Assembly: GCA_015183035.1 (NCBI GenBank)
Contig: JACZZP010000017.1
Span: 496,001-560,000 of the forward strand
Direction of reading: 5' to 3'
Source: Meloidogyne chitwoodi
Lineage: Eukaryota; Nematoda; Chromadorea; Rhabditida; Meloidogynidae
Length of the DNA stretch: 64,000 nt
In this document: positions 1 to 12,697 of the stretch, in pieces
Layout: every line of letters starts with the position of its first letter
Numbering within the stretch: the stretch's first letter is position 1
Notes under the pieces: generated by a model
What the model was told of the DNA's origin: nothing
Seen by the model: only the letters and a program-made list of their open reading frames with translations
Database searches by the model: none
Translations under genes and position numbers: made by a program

Positions 1-100
1 AAGTTTATAACTACTCATTGACAGTTTTATAGGGTCCGTTCCCTACGCACTACTATTACTGTTCCCTACACACTACTCTAACCAATTTTAATATTTTCAC

Positions 101-3100
101 CTCTCTCAGTGCTACAACTCCAACCAAACATCCTCTATTAGTAACATAAGCTAAAAATAAAATAAATAATTCCTTAAAAAAATATTTCTGACCATGATTT
201 AAGCCTAAAAGAGAAAATAATGTGTGAACTTTGTAAAGGCTTGTTCCAATAACTAATTGGAAAGGGGCTGGATCAATAGCCAATTCATCATCTAGATCAA
301 TAGGTTGTCGTAGCAAAGCAGAACGATTGCGAGAAGATCGCAGACCGTCTGATCTCTTTTTTTTTTAAATTTTAATTTTAAAGTATTAGATCCTTAAATA
401 ATACCCCTAATGGCAGTTGATTCAGAAATCCTTGTTGTCTCAATAATAATGGACCCAAAACATTTCTTCCTAAGAAAAAATTGAAATTTTAAAAAATTTA
501 ATAAATTGAAATTTAATAAATTAACTTGTTCCTCTATCTTCATGTAATGGACTAATTGAAAGAAGTGTATTTCCTTTAATAAAAAAATAATTTTTTTTAA
601 GGAAAAAAATTTAAAAAATACGTATAGATATATTTATTTATTATTAACAAAAATTTTTTACCAAACAAATTCCTTTCGTTAATAACAGACATTTTAGGAG
701 GAGTAGCCCCGTTTATTAAACGAATATTTTCTAATACATTTCTTCTTTCTGTTGTTGTATTATTGTTTGTTCTACTTTTTCTTCTTCTACTTTTATGTAA
801 AAGTAAAGAAGGATCTGGGCCAAGACGATCAGTTAAAAGAAAATGAAGATATTTACGTGAGATTGATCCAAGTAGAATTTTTTCTTCTTTAATTTTTTTA
901 TTTATTAAGCTCTATCTTATCCCACCCTCCTAAGAACAAGTTGGAATGAAGTTTGGAATAGTTTAAACTTTTTTCTTTATATTATGGAATAACCAAAAAA
1001 TTGATTAACAAGAAAATAAAAGAAGAAAAATTAATGTTCCTTTCAGCCTACTTGTAGGGTGGGAGGAACATAAAATTACCCTCAAGTTGTATTGTCTAGT
1101 TTTGGAAATATTGGAGAATATAAAAAAAAGTATTTTAGAGGGAAAAAGATTTTTTATAAAAAAGTTCCAAAGGGGTGGGATAAAATAAGTAAATTAATAA
1201 ATTACCGTCATCAGTAACCAAAGGGTAAGATCTCAAATGAGGAGTTGCTAAAAGCAATTCACGTAATTCTTTATAACTAGTTAATTTTGTAATAAAAACA
1301 ACATCTCGTACCATAATCTAAATAAATAAATTAATTAATAATTTAAAAAAAATATTTACCTGTTCGACTTTAAGTGTATGTACACTAATACGTGAAGGGG
1401 GCAATTCTGCCAAATGTGGATATTTTCTAATATTTATTATTGACCTATATAAAAATTTTAATTTTTAAAAAATAGTAATTTAAAAGTCATGGATAGGTCA
1501 GACAATTCACCGACAAACAGACAATTCACCGACACAGATAACTCACACACAACTAACTTACTTAAAGAATTAATTAATACAAAATTTTACTCATAAATGG
1601 AAGGTTGTAGAAAAGAACTAACGGCATTTGCTACCATTAATGCTACCTATAAATTTATTAAATATTAAAAAATAATTAAATAAAAAATACCAAAACAGGC
1701 AATAAAGGACTCAATTGTCCAGTTGTTTCGCATACAATAACAGCTATAGATAATGAATGTGTAACAGCCCCTGTATATGCTGCTGCTCCTTAAAATTTTG
1801 TGAATTTTCATTAGAAATATTTTTATTATTAACCTACGACAGCATATAAGCCAGGATAAATTTGGGGACCATCAATACCTCTAATCCCTGCAGGAAACAT
1901 AACAACCATCTATTAAATTAAAAAAAATAATTTTAGTATTTTTAGAATACATATTCTAACTAATAGAATTGAAAAAGCAAGGAAGTACAGTTAATGTTCC
2001 TTTCAGCCCACTCATAGGCTGGAGGGAACCTAGAGCGATTCTTAATATTTTTTGAGATTCAATGTTTGAAAATATCATAAAAATAGTCTTATTCTATGTT
2101 AATAATAAGTAACCAAAAAAGTTCTAAGCAGAAAAATAAAGGAAGAAAATAATGTTCCTTTCAGCCTACTTGTAGTGTGGGAGGAACATAGAATTACACT
2201 CAACTTGTAGTTTCTTATTTTGCAATATTAGAGAATAGCTAAAAAAGCATGGGAAAAGACTATATTTTATCAAAGACCTTTTTAACTTTTGATTTTTAAA
2301 ATATTTAATTAAAAATAAAATGAACAAAAAGGCACCCATTCTCCAATTATTCTGCCACCACAAGCTCCAATTACAAAAGAAGGAACAAAAATCCCTGCTG
2401 GAAGTGCCAATGTTATGCAAATTGCAACAAGAAAAAACTTTAAAAATTAATATTATTAAAATTTATTGGATTTTTTTAAATTTTCCTTATTTTTTAAAAT
2501 ATTTTTATTTCTATCATCTACATACATACATTGACGAACAAATAGCCAAAAAGTGCTGGGAAAACATTTGGCCTTAAAGGAAATTAAAAAAATTTTTATT
2601 AGGATTTATTAAATTTTTTAAATTAAAAAGGAAATAATTGTTCCTTCCAGCCCACAAGTAGGGCGAAGGGAACCAAAATTGAGTTTTAATTATTTTGTTC
2701 AATTTCAAAAGCATTAGTATAAAACAGTAGTCTTTAAAAATTTAATAGGGACAGTTCGCAGTTAACAAAGTGAACAGTTCAAGGCTACGGTAATGTATAG
2801 TACTTTAAATAAATTTTTTACATAAAAACAGTAGCATCCATGGATCCATCTAAAGCAGTTGGTCTATTTGTTGGTCCTTCCTTTTCTAAATCATCAATAG
2901 TCCAACGTTGAATAACTTTTGCTGGACAACCCATAGAACTGCTAACATTATGTAAAGACATTGTACAATTGGCAATAAAGTCACTTAGAGTCTCACGGAA
3001 TGTAAACTTTAAAAAAATTAATTTTTATATTAATTTTAAGACTCTTTGTTTATTTTCCAACTAATTTTAAATATTTAAGACATGCCTTTCCTGCAATAAA

Positions 3101-5844
3101 ACGACCAAAACCATCAGGATAAGTAACAATACCAACAATAATAGCCATAAAAATAGTAAAAGAGAGAGAACTTTAATTAAAAAATATTTTTAAATTAATT
3201 ATAAATTTACTTTCTTCCAAAAATTGCTTTAAATGTTCGATTTCTTTTTTTAAAATAAGTAATTCGTCTATGGAGAAGCACAAATAAGGCACCAAAAAGG
3301 CCGCTAACCAAACTGTAAAAATAAATAAAAGTAGAAGACCTTAGTTGAGTTTTTGCTTATAACTCGGGAATAGATAAACCTATTTGTATGATTTTAGTGT
3401 CATTTAATAGAGGAAAAAATTTTCTATAAAATGTTATTTTATTAAAAATTTAGATAAATAAATAAAATTTTTATTGAAGAAAAAATGACAAAAATTGAAT
3501 TTTTTATAGATTTTTTATCATAACTTTTTTTGTTTTTTTACCAAAAAATTTATTTATTATCAAATTTTATAGTAAATTTTCTGCTCTATTAATTGATACT
3601 AAAAACAACTCAAAATGTTAATCCAATCAGGAGATATAAAGGTAGAAAATATCAGACTCAAATGATCCATTTTTTAAAAAATATTTTAAAATTAAAATTA
3701 ATTACCCAATTAATACAAAACAAATAATTTCTTCAACAAGAAAAACTTCATTAGGAAAGCTTGTTTGATAATAAGCAGTTATAGTTCCTAAAAAATTTAT
3801 TTAAAAAAAAATTAATTTATTTCTCTCCCACCAGCAATATGTGGGGGAATAATTGCAGCATTTGCAAAGCGAAAAATTAAAGCACTACAAGTTGTAGCAA
3901 AGAAAGCTCGCCAATAATTTTTTACTGCAAAATATTTGTGTGTACATTCAATTCCATACAAAACAGCTAAAAAATAATTTTTTTTTATCTTTTAAAAAAT
4001 TTTAAAATTAAAAAATTCGCTAAAATATGGACGTTTGAGTGCGCGCTTATAAAATAGCTAATTAAGAATCTAGAACTTTGAAATTTTGTTCAAATATTCT
4101 TTATAGTGTTAGCTAGCTTGACTAAAATTTTCGGAATTTTTGGTTTCATATTTCAAAAGTTATGGTCAAAATATCAGAAATTTCGGTCAAAAATGTCGAT
4201 TTTTCATTGTTTTTTGTCCATAACTTCTGAAATAAAAAACCAAAAATTCTGAAATTTTTAGTCAAGTTAACTAACACAATTAAAGACATTTCCACAAAAT
4301 TTCACAGCTCTAAGTGCTTAATTGGATATTGTATAAATTATTGTTTAACCTAACCTCCAGCTGGAGAACTAAAAGTACAAGCAATACCAACAGAACAACC
4401 AGAGGCAAGAATTTCTATTTCTCGTCCTTCATTTGAAAAAAATGCTGTGCTTTGCCATGCCTTAGTTAATTTACTTAATAAATGCCCTATTAATTTATTT
4501 TAATTATTTTTAAATATTTTTTTTAATTTTACCAACAATTGCCCCCATATGGACAAATGGTCCCTGAAAATGTAAAATATTAATTAACCTTTTATTTTTT
4601 AAATATTAGTTAATATCTATTTTATGCTTATTTTGGGAGTATTTTATGTCAGAATAACTAATAATTTTTATTTAGTTTTTTATTTTTTTAAAAAAGTCAA
4701 AAAACATGACGGGGTAAGTTAATTTTTTTTGAACTTAAATTGCCAGAAAACGAGCAGTTTGTTGAAAGTAAAATTTTGTATAAATATCTCTAATAATGAT
4801 ATCTAGTTACTGTAAAATTTTCAGAATTTTTAGTTTTATATTTCAAAAGTTATGGGAAAAAACAACGAAAAATCGAAATTTTTCAAAGAATATTCTGATA
4901 TTTTTGGCTATAACTTCTGAAATAAAAAACCAAAAATTCTGAAATTTTTAGAAAATATTAATAATACTATTGAGGGTATCCATACAAAATTTCAGCTTTC
5001 TACGTTATCATATATTTAATCTATAATTTTTTATTTTATTCAAAACTTGCCTCCTTTCCAACAGGCAAACCACTTCCCAAAGTCAAAGTTAAGGACAGAA
5101 CTTTTGCTACTAATGTTCTTAGAGTTAAATAATTTGGAAGAAAAAATCCATTCATTATTACTTTTACTTCTGGAATACCAGAACCTTTAAAATAAAAAAT
5201 ATTTAATTTTTTTTAATTTTTTTAAATTTAACCAATAGCTTGTGGAGAGACATATTTACACACAAGAGCTGCTGCTGTTACAAAAAATCCAAAATAACCA
5301 ACCCAAGAGAAAAAACCAAGCATTTTATCGTAAGCACGGGCAAAATCAAAGAGGACAACACGATCTGATGTATTTTTTGGAAATTTTCGAAAAAAATTTC
5401 AAAAAAATTACAAAAAATTTTCAAAAAAATTTTTTGAAATTTTTTTGTTTTTTTTCAAAAAATAAATAATTTAAGCTATAAAAAAATATTTTACAATAAT
5501 TCAAATATTCATAGCTAACATCAACAGAGATGGAAAGAGCTGCAGTGATACAGCCAAGTAAAGCAGAAATAAACCAATCTTCCACAAAAAAGTGTAACTT
5601 TAAAAAATAAAAAATTTTTTATTTTTTTAATTATTTTAGACCTCTCTATTTTATAAATAAAATAAATTAAAATTAAATATTTAATTTTTAAATTTTTCTT
5701 ACCAAATTAAAAGCATGCCTTTTTAAGCCCTGAACAATTGTTTCTTCTGATTGTTTAAATTCATTATAAGTATATTCTTTAAGTAATTCATGTTCTTTTG
5801 AGAGTAGATAAGTTCCATCGTTGATGGGAGAAGGCTGGGAAGGA
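101..5844 (-). CDS. ClC-family chloride channel (ClC-2/clh type), partial
   Basis: Voltage-gated chloride channel of the plasma-membrane ClC-1/2 type. Exons read on the minus strand: 5703-5844, 5495-5597, 5233-5364, 5051-5184, 4533-4563, 4355-4486, 3832-3966, 3706-3787, 3211-3312, 3062-3170, 2822-3006, 2336-2437, 1834-1909, 1691-1788, 1591-1645, 1361-1444, 1206-1317, 662-896, 526-573, 405-469, 193-353 and 101-150. Family signatures are clear: GSGIPEVK, then GLPVGKE joined across an intron to [11 protein letters not shown], later [21 protein letters not shown], and two cytoplasmic CBS domains (second one [20 protein letters not shown] then [17 protein letters not shown]). The gating Glu of GKEGPFVH is present. 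The donor after GKE is GCAAGT, a GC-AG intron. The gene continues left of the window; the first exon with the start codon was not found upstream of 5844. Introns carry several repeat families. Confidence 0.93.
1036..2673. repeat. 34-bp GTTCC...GGAAC hairpin, four copies in ClC introns
   Basis: Four copies at 1036-1069, 1996-2029, 2154-2187 and 2640-2673, each exactly 34 bp, starting GTTCCTT and ending GGAAC, with a core reading roughly CAGCC-ACTTGTAGGG-GG. Flanks are partly shared too (AACCAAAAAA then GAAAATAAA upstream of several copies). They lie in separate introns of the ClC gene. Confidence 0.75.
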
Positions 5845-6960
5845 CTGTAATTTTTTTAATTATTTTTAATAGTTTTGCCTAGTTTTACTTCCTTTTTATT
5901 CAAATTTTTTATTTAAAATTAATTAATTTTTTTGTTTTCAATATTTTTTTAATAAAATTAAGTTAAAAAAATTTTGAAAGGAAAAAAAAGTTTGACCTCG
6001 GCCAGTCTCGAACTGGCGACCTTCAGTGTGTTAGACTGACGTGATAACCACTACACCACGAGGCCAATTGAAAGTAAAACTTATTTTTGCTATTTAACTG
6101 ATAAATTTTAATAAGGGATTTTTTGCTTCACCCCAAAATTAATTAAAATAATAAATTTTAATTTTATTTATTAACCTGTTATTATTAATTAGACAATCAA
6201 AACCCATAAAATATATTTTTGATGAAATAATTAATTAAAAATAAAATGAGTAATTAATTTTAATTTATTTATTTCTTCTCTATTAAATAAAGTTTAAAAA
6301 CCTAAAAATATATAACTTGTGAACTGATTAATCATTTTTTATTATTTTTTTAATTTATCATTTGACAAAGAAAAGTATTTGTCATAAAATTAAAAAAAAA
6401 TTAAAAAAAATTTTTTTAATTATTAAAAAAAATTTAATTTGAAAAAATGGCTAATTTTCACGAAAATGTGTTAGTTTTTTGACTTTTACTTTTTTCGTTT
6501 TTTACCTAAAATTTTTATTTAAATATATTTTATAGAAAATTTTCTGCTCTTTTAAATAATATAAAAATGGTAAAACAATTAATTTATTTTTTTAATTAAA
6601 TAATTTCATTTAGGTTAATACTGATAATTTTATTTATGAGAGGTAGCATTAGGCGAAAAATCATAAATCAGCAAATTGAGGACTTATAACAATAAAATTT
6701 TTTTATAAATATCTCTAATAGTGTTATCTAGTTACTCTAAAATTTTCAGAATTTTTAGTTTTATATTTCGAAGGTTATGGGAAAAAAACAACGAAAAATA
6801 GGCATTTTTAAAAGAATATTCTGATATTTTTGCCCATAACTTCTGAAATAAAAAACCAAAAATTCTGAAATTTTTAATCCAGTTAGTTAACACAATTAAA
6901 GACATTTTTACAAAATTAAATGTTTTAAAGTGCTCATTTTTAACAATTTTATAAATTTTG
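4030..6960. mobile_element. Fold-back MITE family, copies A-C
   Basis: Three copies, about 4030-4344, 4730-5035 and 6690-6960, of a roughly 300 bp near-palindrome. One arm reads AAAATTTCAGAATTTTTGG then a TTTCAAAAGTTATGG-like segment. The other arm is its inverse, with CATAACTTCTGAAATA and CCAAAAATTCTGAAATTTTT. Copy A starts with a terminal stretch containing GTGCGCGCTTATAAAATAG, which matches the ends of better-preserved copies at 41424-41764 and 45023-45343. The first two copies lie in ClC introns. No coding capacity. Confidence 0.8.
5993..6065 (-). tRNA. tRNA-Val (anticodon AAC)
   Basis: The minus strand folds as a canonical tRNA. The acceptor is GGCCTCG paired with CGAGGTC (one G-U), followed by a D-arm with GTGGTGTAGTGG (A box). 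The anticodon stem CAGT/ACTG (5' CAGTCTAACACACTG) holds anticodon AAC. The T-arm contains AGTTCGAACT. There is no intron. It sits about 150 bp upstream of the first ClC exon found, in the same orientation. Confidence 0.93.
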
Positions 6961-7311
6961 ATTTGAGGTTATTTAAAGACAAAACAGTCTTTTTATATAT
7001 TTCCTTTATACATAATTAAAAAAATAAAAAATTAAAAAAAAAAAATTTTAAAATTTAAAAAAATGCGCATTGTGTGGGAGAGAAAAATGTTAAAAAAGAC
7101 GACTTTTCTATTAATTGATTAAAAAATAATTGATTATTATTTAAAAGAAGAAAATCACTAAAAGAAAATAAATTATTTATTTAATTAAATAAGGAAAAAG
7201 GGAGAGAAAATTAAAAAAAAATAAAAAAAAAGATTTTTTAATTAATTAAATTTATTTTTATTATCTCAAAGGTATTAAATAAAATAAAAAAAATTTTTAA
7301 AAATTCTAAAA
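6070..7311. other. AT-rich non-coding stretch
   Basis: Apart from fold-back MITE copy C (about 6690-6960) I see only AT-rich sequence without convincing exons. The missing 5' exon and promoter of the ClC gene could lie here. Confidence 0.5.
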
Positions 7312-7319
7312 ATTAATTT

Positions 7320-7967
7320 GGTACTTTTCCGTTTTGCCACACCCCCCATTTCGGTGCCAAAATTTTGAGTGCCAACTAATATTTTAATTAAAATTTATTA
7401 ATAACGAAATTATGTTGGTGGAATATATTCTCTTATCTAATTTATAATTTCTTCAAATGCATCAGCTTCCCTTCTTTTAACATCACTTTGCCAAAGATAT
7501 TCACAAACTTCAGAATCATATGGAATGGAAAGTTTAGACGAGAAAAACCACGTATCGAGCCTCAGACCCTTTGTTGCCTTACAATGTTTTGTTGGGCATT
7601 GCCATATTGGCATCTCTTTTCCATGGTTCGTAACCATGCTTTGAAACATTTGATTACCACAATGGCAAAAACGTTCAGCATGAAGCAAACCGCAGTTTTG
7701 TAAAAACTTTGCAAATTTGCTTCATCAGGACATTCTACCATTAGTGTGTCGTAATTATAGGGCATTTTTATTTGATTATTTTTTAATTTTATGTATTTTA
7801 ATTTTTATTACATTAATTTGTTTTATATAGTTGTTTATTGAGCATCGATCATCAAAAAATACAACAAAAATAAGGATTATAATTCAAATATTAAGGAATT
7901 AAAAGTATTAGTTGGCACTCAAAATTTTGGCACCGAAATGGGTGGTGTGGCAAAACGGAAAAGTACC
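7320..7967. mobile_element. Merlin/IS1016-like DNA transposon remnant, 648 bp
   Basis: Terminal inverted repeats of about 64 bp begin GGTACTTTTCCGTTTTGCC and match end to end with one or two mismatches. An exact 8-bp target duplication ATTAATTT lies at 7312-7319 and 7968-7975. Merlin elements are known for 8-9 bp duplications and an IS1016/ISXO2-type transposase. The interior holds the N-terminal part of such a transposase (see 7437-7765). The catalytic DDE core is absent, so this copy is non-autonomous. Confidence 0.85.
7437..7765 (-). pseudogene. ISXO2/Merlin transposase N-terminal fragment, frameshifted
   Basis: The minus strand reads from an ATG at 7765 for about a dozen codons, then continues in another frame from about 7725 down to a stop at 7437. 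The second frame gives a zinc-ribbon-like arrangement, FCHCGNQM followed by WQCPTKHCKA and LDTWFF. This is the pattern of the N-terminal zinc ribbon of ISXO2/IS1595-type transposases. The frame switch near 7720-7735 and the missing catalytic region mark it as dead. Confidence 0.65.
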
Positions 7968-8319
7968 ATTAATTTAAATAAAAATGTGATTTTTTTCCAA
8001 GTCGATAATGATAATATGGCGACATTTTTTAATATTTTTATTTATTAAAAAAATGTAAAAGAAAAAAAAAATTAATAAAGAGAATAAATAAATTGATAAT
8101 TATTTTAAAAAGAATTTATTTTATTAATTTTTAATATTTAAATTAAAAAAAAAATTAAATTAATTTTTAATAATTTAATTGATAGCAGTAGAATAATAAA
8201 TAAATTAATTAATTAATTAAATTCATTTAAATTTAATTAATAAAATTGGATTAAAAAAAACCCCATTTTTTTTCTTCTTCTTCGACTTAAATTAAATAAA
8301 CAAAAAAAATTTTTAAATA

Positions 8320-8515
8320 AATAAAAAATGTTTTTCGTACTAAAGTTCACCATCTTGCATTTGTCGAAATAATACAATAAAAATAAATATAGAATTAATT
8401 TTACAAAAATATTATTTAACAAAAAAAGGTAACTATTTATTTTTTATTTCTAAAAAAGCCAGCCAACAAATTTTTTACTGTTTCTAAATTATATTCACAT
8501 TTAACAATGATGGGA
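8320..8515 (-). pseudogene. Degraded joined copy of mrpl-37 last exon and an exon of the 9.7-12.5 kb gene
   Basis: About 8330-8370 on the minus strand resembles the exon at 10536-10670 (LFRQM then GEL, here followed by an in-frame stop). About 8375-8510 resembles 13045-13180, that is the last mrpl-37 exon (NLET then a stop a few codons later) plus its downstream sequence. The two source regions are about 2.4 kb apart in the parent locus but adjacent here, so this is an internally deleted copy. It abuts the large palindrome at 8516. Confidence 0.6.
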
Positions 8516-9640
8516 GTGTTGATCCAAAAAATACCCTTTAAACTTTATAAACAAAAAAACTTTAAAAAAAAAAATCAGAATTAACCAATAATTAAAAAAC
8601 AGCAAGGAAACGATCGGTTTTTATTTTAAGAAAAATTAAATAAATTTTTAAAAATGTTTAAAGGGTATTTGAAAATAAAAACTAAAGAAAAGACACAAAA
8701 AAATAAATATTTAATTAATTAATTATACCCTAATTGTGTTCAAATAATAACGGGTAAACAGTAGAAAAATCGTCACAAAAAAGGTTGAGATTCCCTTTTT
8801 TAGTTTGTCTTTAATTAAAACATTCCACTCTGTTTGCATTGAAGAGTTGGCATATGAGCTTGCTTATCCTATACGTTTTGCCGCCATTGTTTTGTGACGA
8901 ATTCCTCCTACATACTCCATTTCACCATGAATAATATTTGCCCATAACTCCAATATCTGTAAAACAAAATGAATATTATATATTTAATTATGACATTTTA
9001 ATCATTTTCTTTATTCAAATTTTGACCTATAATAATAGCATAGTTAAATGACATTCTTTTTCTGAAGATTTAAGTATATTCTAATTTTTATATTGAGGAA
9101 GTTGTTTACATTTTTATAATGTTTTTTATTTTTTAATAATTTTTAAAGAAAATGATTAAAATGTCATAATTAAATATATAATATTCATTTTGTTTTACAG
9201 ATATTGGAGTTATGGGCAAATATTATTCATGGTGAAATGGAGTATGTAGGAGGAATTCGTCACAAAACAATGGCGGCAAAACGTATAGGATAAGCAAGCT
9301 CATATGCCAACTCTTCAATGCAAACAGAGTGGAATGTTTTAATTAAAGACAAACTAAAAAAGGGAATCTCAACCTTTTTTGTGACGATTTTTCTACTGTT
9401 TACCCGTTATTATTTGAACACAATTAGGGTATAATTAATTAATTAAATATTTATTTTTTTGTGTCTTTTCTTTAGTTTTTATTTTCAAATACCCTTTAAA
9501 CATTTTTAAAAATTTATTTAATTTTTCTTAAAATAAAAACCGATCGTTTCCTTGCTGTTTTTTAATTATTGGTTAATTTACTGATTTTTTTTGAAGTTTT
9601 TTTGTTTATAAAGTTTAAAGGGTATTTTTTGGATCAACAC
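8516..9640. repeat. Large palindrome, two 497-bp arms with 131-bp spacer
   Basis: Arms 8516-9012 and 9144-9640 are inverse complements at very high identity, with only small indels near the outer ends. Recognisable blocks occur twice in opposite orientation, for example AAACGATCGG near 8610 and CCGATCGTTT near 9540. Weaker pairing extends outward to about 8487/9663, into the mrpl-37 exon fragment. Each arm holds a short spliced-looking open stretch (right arm: acceptor TTTTACAG at about 9200, then an ORF with MEYVGGIRHKTMAAKRIG and a stop). I do not recognise that peptide. Confidence 0.9.
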
Positions 9641-9681
9641 CTTGTTAAATGTGGATATAATTAAAAAAATATTTTTTTAAT

Positions 9682-12470
9682 TTAATCAATATTAACATCA
9701 AAATTATATTCATCATCATCTTCTTCCTCTTCTTTAAATATTTTTTGTTTTTCAACTAAATTTTTTTCTTCTTCAAAAAATTCTTCTTCTACAACAATTT
9801 TTTTTCTTGTCATAATTTCTTCTTCTTCATTAATTTCATTTCTTTTTCTTTTTTTATTTATTTTTAATTCTTCTAAAGGTAAATTTTCTATTTCTTGATT
9901 TATATTATTTTCAGACAAATTAATTGTTTTTTCCAAATTATTTTCAAATATTCTTTGTTTATGTTGTTGATTAAATTCTTCTTTTGTTTTATTCCAAATA
10001 TTATTTATTGTTAAAGAAAACTGAAAAATAAAATAAAATAAAAATAATTAAAAAATTCTTCTTCTTTTACCAAATTTTTTTCTTCAATTAAACTCATTTC
10101 TAAAGGATAATTTTCCTCTTCTATAAAATCATCATTAGGCTCAACATCATTAATTTTATTAATTTCATTAAAAGGATTAAAATCTTTTTTATTTAAAAAT
10201 TGTTCAGTTAAAAGTTGTTCTTCTTCTTCATTTATTGATAAAATAGAAGCATTTAATACCTTTAAATTTAAAAAAAATTAAATAATTTTTTATTATTTTT
10301 ATAGACAATTTTATCCTTAAAAAATCAAAAAAAATACCTCAGTTTCTACATTAACTAAAAGTTGATCATCAATATTTTCAAAAAATGGTAAATTCAATTT
10401 ATTTTGTTGTTGCTGAAATTTTGAAATAAATTTTATACAATTTTTATTAATTGAAGAAATTGAAATTGGTTTTTGTAAGTAATTTCCTTCACTCTAAGAA
10501 TTAGAAAATTAAAAAAAAATAAATTTAAAACTAACATTTTCCTCTTCAATATTAATTTCTTCATCTTGTTTTAATTTAGGAAAAGGGTCAAAAAAGATGT
10601 TTTCGTACCAAAGCTCACCACCTTCCATTTGTCGAAAAAGTAATGCACGATTTGTAGATATGGACAAATTCTAAATTAATTTTAATAAAAAATTTAGAAT
10701 AAAATTAAAAAAAAAATCAATTATTTTTAACATAAAATAATTGGTAATATATCGAAACTCTCAAGTCTTTTCTTTAATTTAAAAAAATAAAAATAAACTA
10801 AACTGAATGAAGTGGTTGATAATGAATAGCTCTAGTAATTGATGGAAATTTATCAACATTAATTTTCAAATCATTATTAATAAAATGTTGAAAAACTTCT
10901 TTTGGAGAGTCCAACACAAATTTTGGAGTTAATGAAGACCAAATAAATTCTTTTGGATGAAAACAAACAGTCCATTGTGAAACAACTAAAAACAAGGCTT
11001 TGGCTTTATTTAAATAAATATAAATAAACCTGGTTTTTTTATTTGAGTAAGTGAATAAAAAAGAAATATTCGACATTCCGAAACAGGATCAATAAAAGGA
11101 GAAGAAGCCTTAAAATAAAATTTAAAATAATAATTAAATTAAAAAATAATTTAATTAAAAAAACCGTAAAGCAATAATCAGCCCCTTCCATCTCTGCATG
11201 GTCCATTGCTAACAAACAAATTCCAGGCATACGTCTATCAATTAATAAATGTTGTCTTGTTGTTGTCAATAAAAAACATTCCAAATTTGTATCAATTTTA
11301 TTAATATGCCATAACCTATCTCTAGCACCCAAATGTTCTCTCAAATTTTTACTAAAAGGTCCATTAATTTCTAATTGAGAATTTATTGAATGATCAAAAA
11401 GTAGACGTCCAGTGCAAGAAATAGGTTCGCGTAGATCAACTTCTTTTAATTGTTTTTCGGTTATTGACATTAAAATACGAGGACAATCAGTTGGACAAAT
11501 CTCCTAATTCTTTTATAAAATAAAAAAAGATAAATAAACTAACTAAAATTGGTTCAGGATTTTTTAATCGAGCAAAAGATGATGTTAAATTTGTATTGTT
11601 AATGTCTCCCCAAAAAAGCACTCCTCTGCTATCTATAATAGCAATTTCTTCGTCCATATAAGGAATTTGAGTAAATGAATGAATAAAAGTTTTGAAGATG
11701 GTTGAAAGCGAATTCTAAAGAAAATAAAATAAGCAAAAATAATAAATAAAAAAAACCTCAGAAGGACAGGCCAATTCTAATGATCTTTTTGTTCGTAAAA
11801 AAACTTTTCCTTCAGCTCCTTCAAAAGCTCGTAATTGCAAAACGTCATTAGGCAAATCCATTGAAAAAGAAAGGCACTCCTCATTAGGTATAATATGTAG
11901 CGGTTTTCTCCTTTGATGCACTTGCTGTTCAAGTTTAAGATTAAATTGTAATAATTGACGGTGGTCTGAATTGTCATTAATAGACCAGATACAAATTGCT
12001 TCATCATCATCCTAAATTGATTAAATGGATTAAGTTTAAAAAAATAAACTAAAAAATATCATTAAGCAATAAAAGTGCTCTAAAAGAATATAAAATTAAA
12101 CCTGAACATTTTGTCCAGCCAACAAATTTCTCCCTCTATGACGCATTGGCGGACAATCGGCACGAATATTTCCTGGCGGTCTATTTCGTATTCCGCTTTG
12201 ATTGAGGGGCCAAGAAAAAGGAAAAGGCATGAATCCGCCAGGCCGAGGGCAAAGGCCTGGTCGTCTCCAAAAGAGTGACAAACTTAAATTAATGTTAAAA
12301 CAACTCTTAATTAACTCAACATACTTGTGCTCTGTAATAAACCTTCTTGTAGGGTCATCAACAATCTTCTCCTCTTCAAAAGATCCAAATCTATAGGAAA
12401 ACCCTCCATATGAATTTGATCCGTATTGTAATAATCCATGATCACCGGGAATAATTGAACTGTAAGACAT
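9682..12470 (-). CDS. Unrecognised 730-codon protein with acidic C-terminus
   Basis: Eleven exons on the minus strand: 12325-12470, 12102-12282, 11757-12011, about 11540-11714, 11165-11503, 11030-11108, 10804-11003, about 10536-10670, 10338-10493, 10071-10259 and 9682-10020. The start MSYSSIIPGD was chosen at 12470; an upstream in-frame ATG at 12506 is possible. The N-terminus is Gly/Pro/Arg-rich. The middle has beta-rich segments (LECFLLTTTRQHLLIDRRMP) of the kind found in propeller proteins. The C-terminal 200 residues are mostly Glu, Asn and Lys with a KKRKRN basic patch. The middle vaguely recalls TAF1C-like RNA polymerase I factors, but this is a guess. It is the last member of a tight minus-strand cluster with NDUFA1 and mrpl-37. 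Confidence 0.7.
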
Positions 12471-12697
12471 CTCTGCATATTGTAATTTAAGAAAAACAAG
12501 GATCAAAATATTAATTAGTAGAAAAGAATTTAATCTGTTGAAAAAATAATCTCTTCTAATTGATGAATACTAAAAATATATTAAAAGAAAATATTAAAAA
12601 TCTCATATTATTATGAAGGTTGTATTAAATTTTTATTCAGAATATTACGAATGAACATATAATCCTAACTATACATTATCACTAAACCTCCTTTTTT

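Noticed and set aside
9682..12470. Firm assignment to TAF1C or another polymerase I factor
   Set aside because: Resemblance is limited to one beta-rich stretch; not enough to name it.
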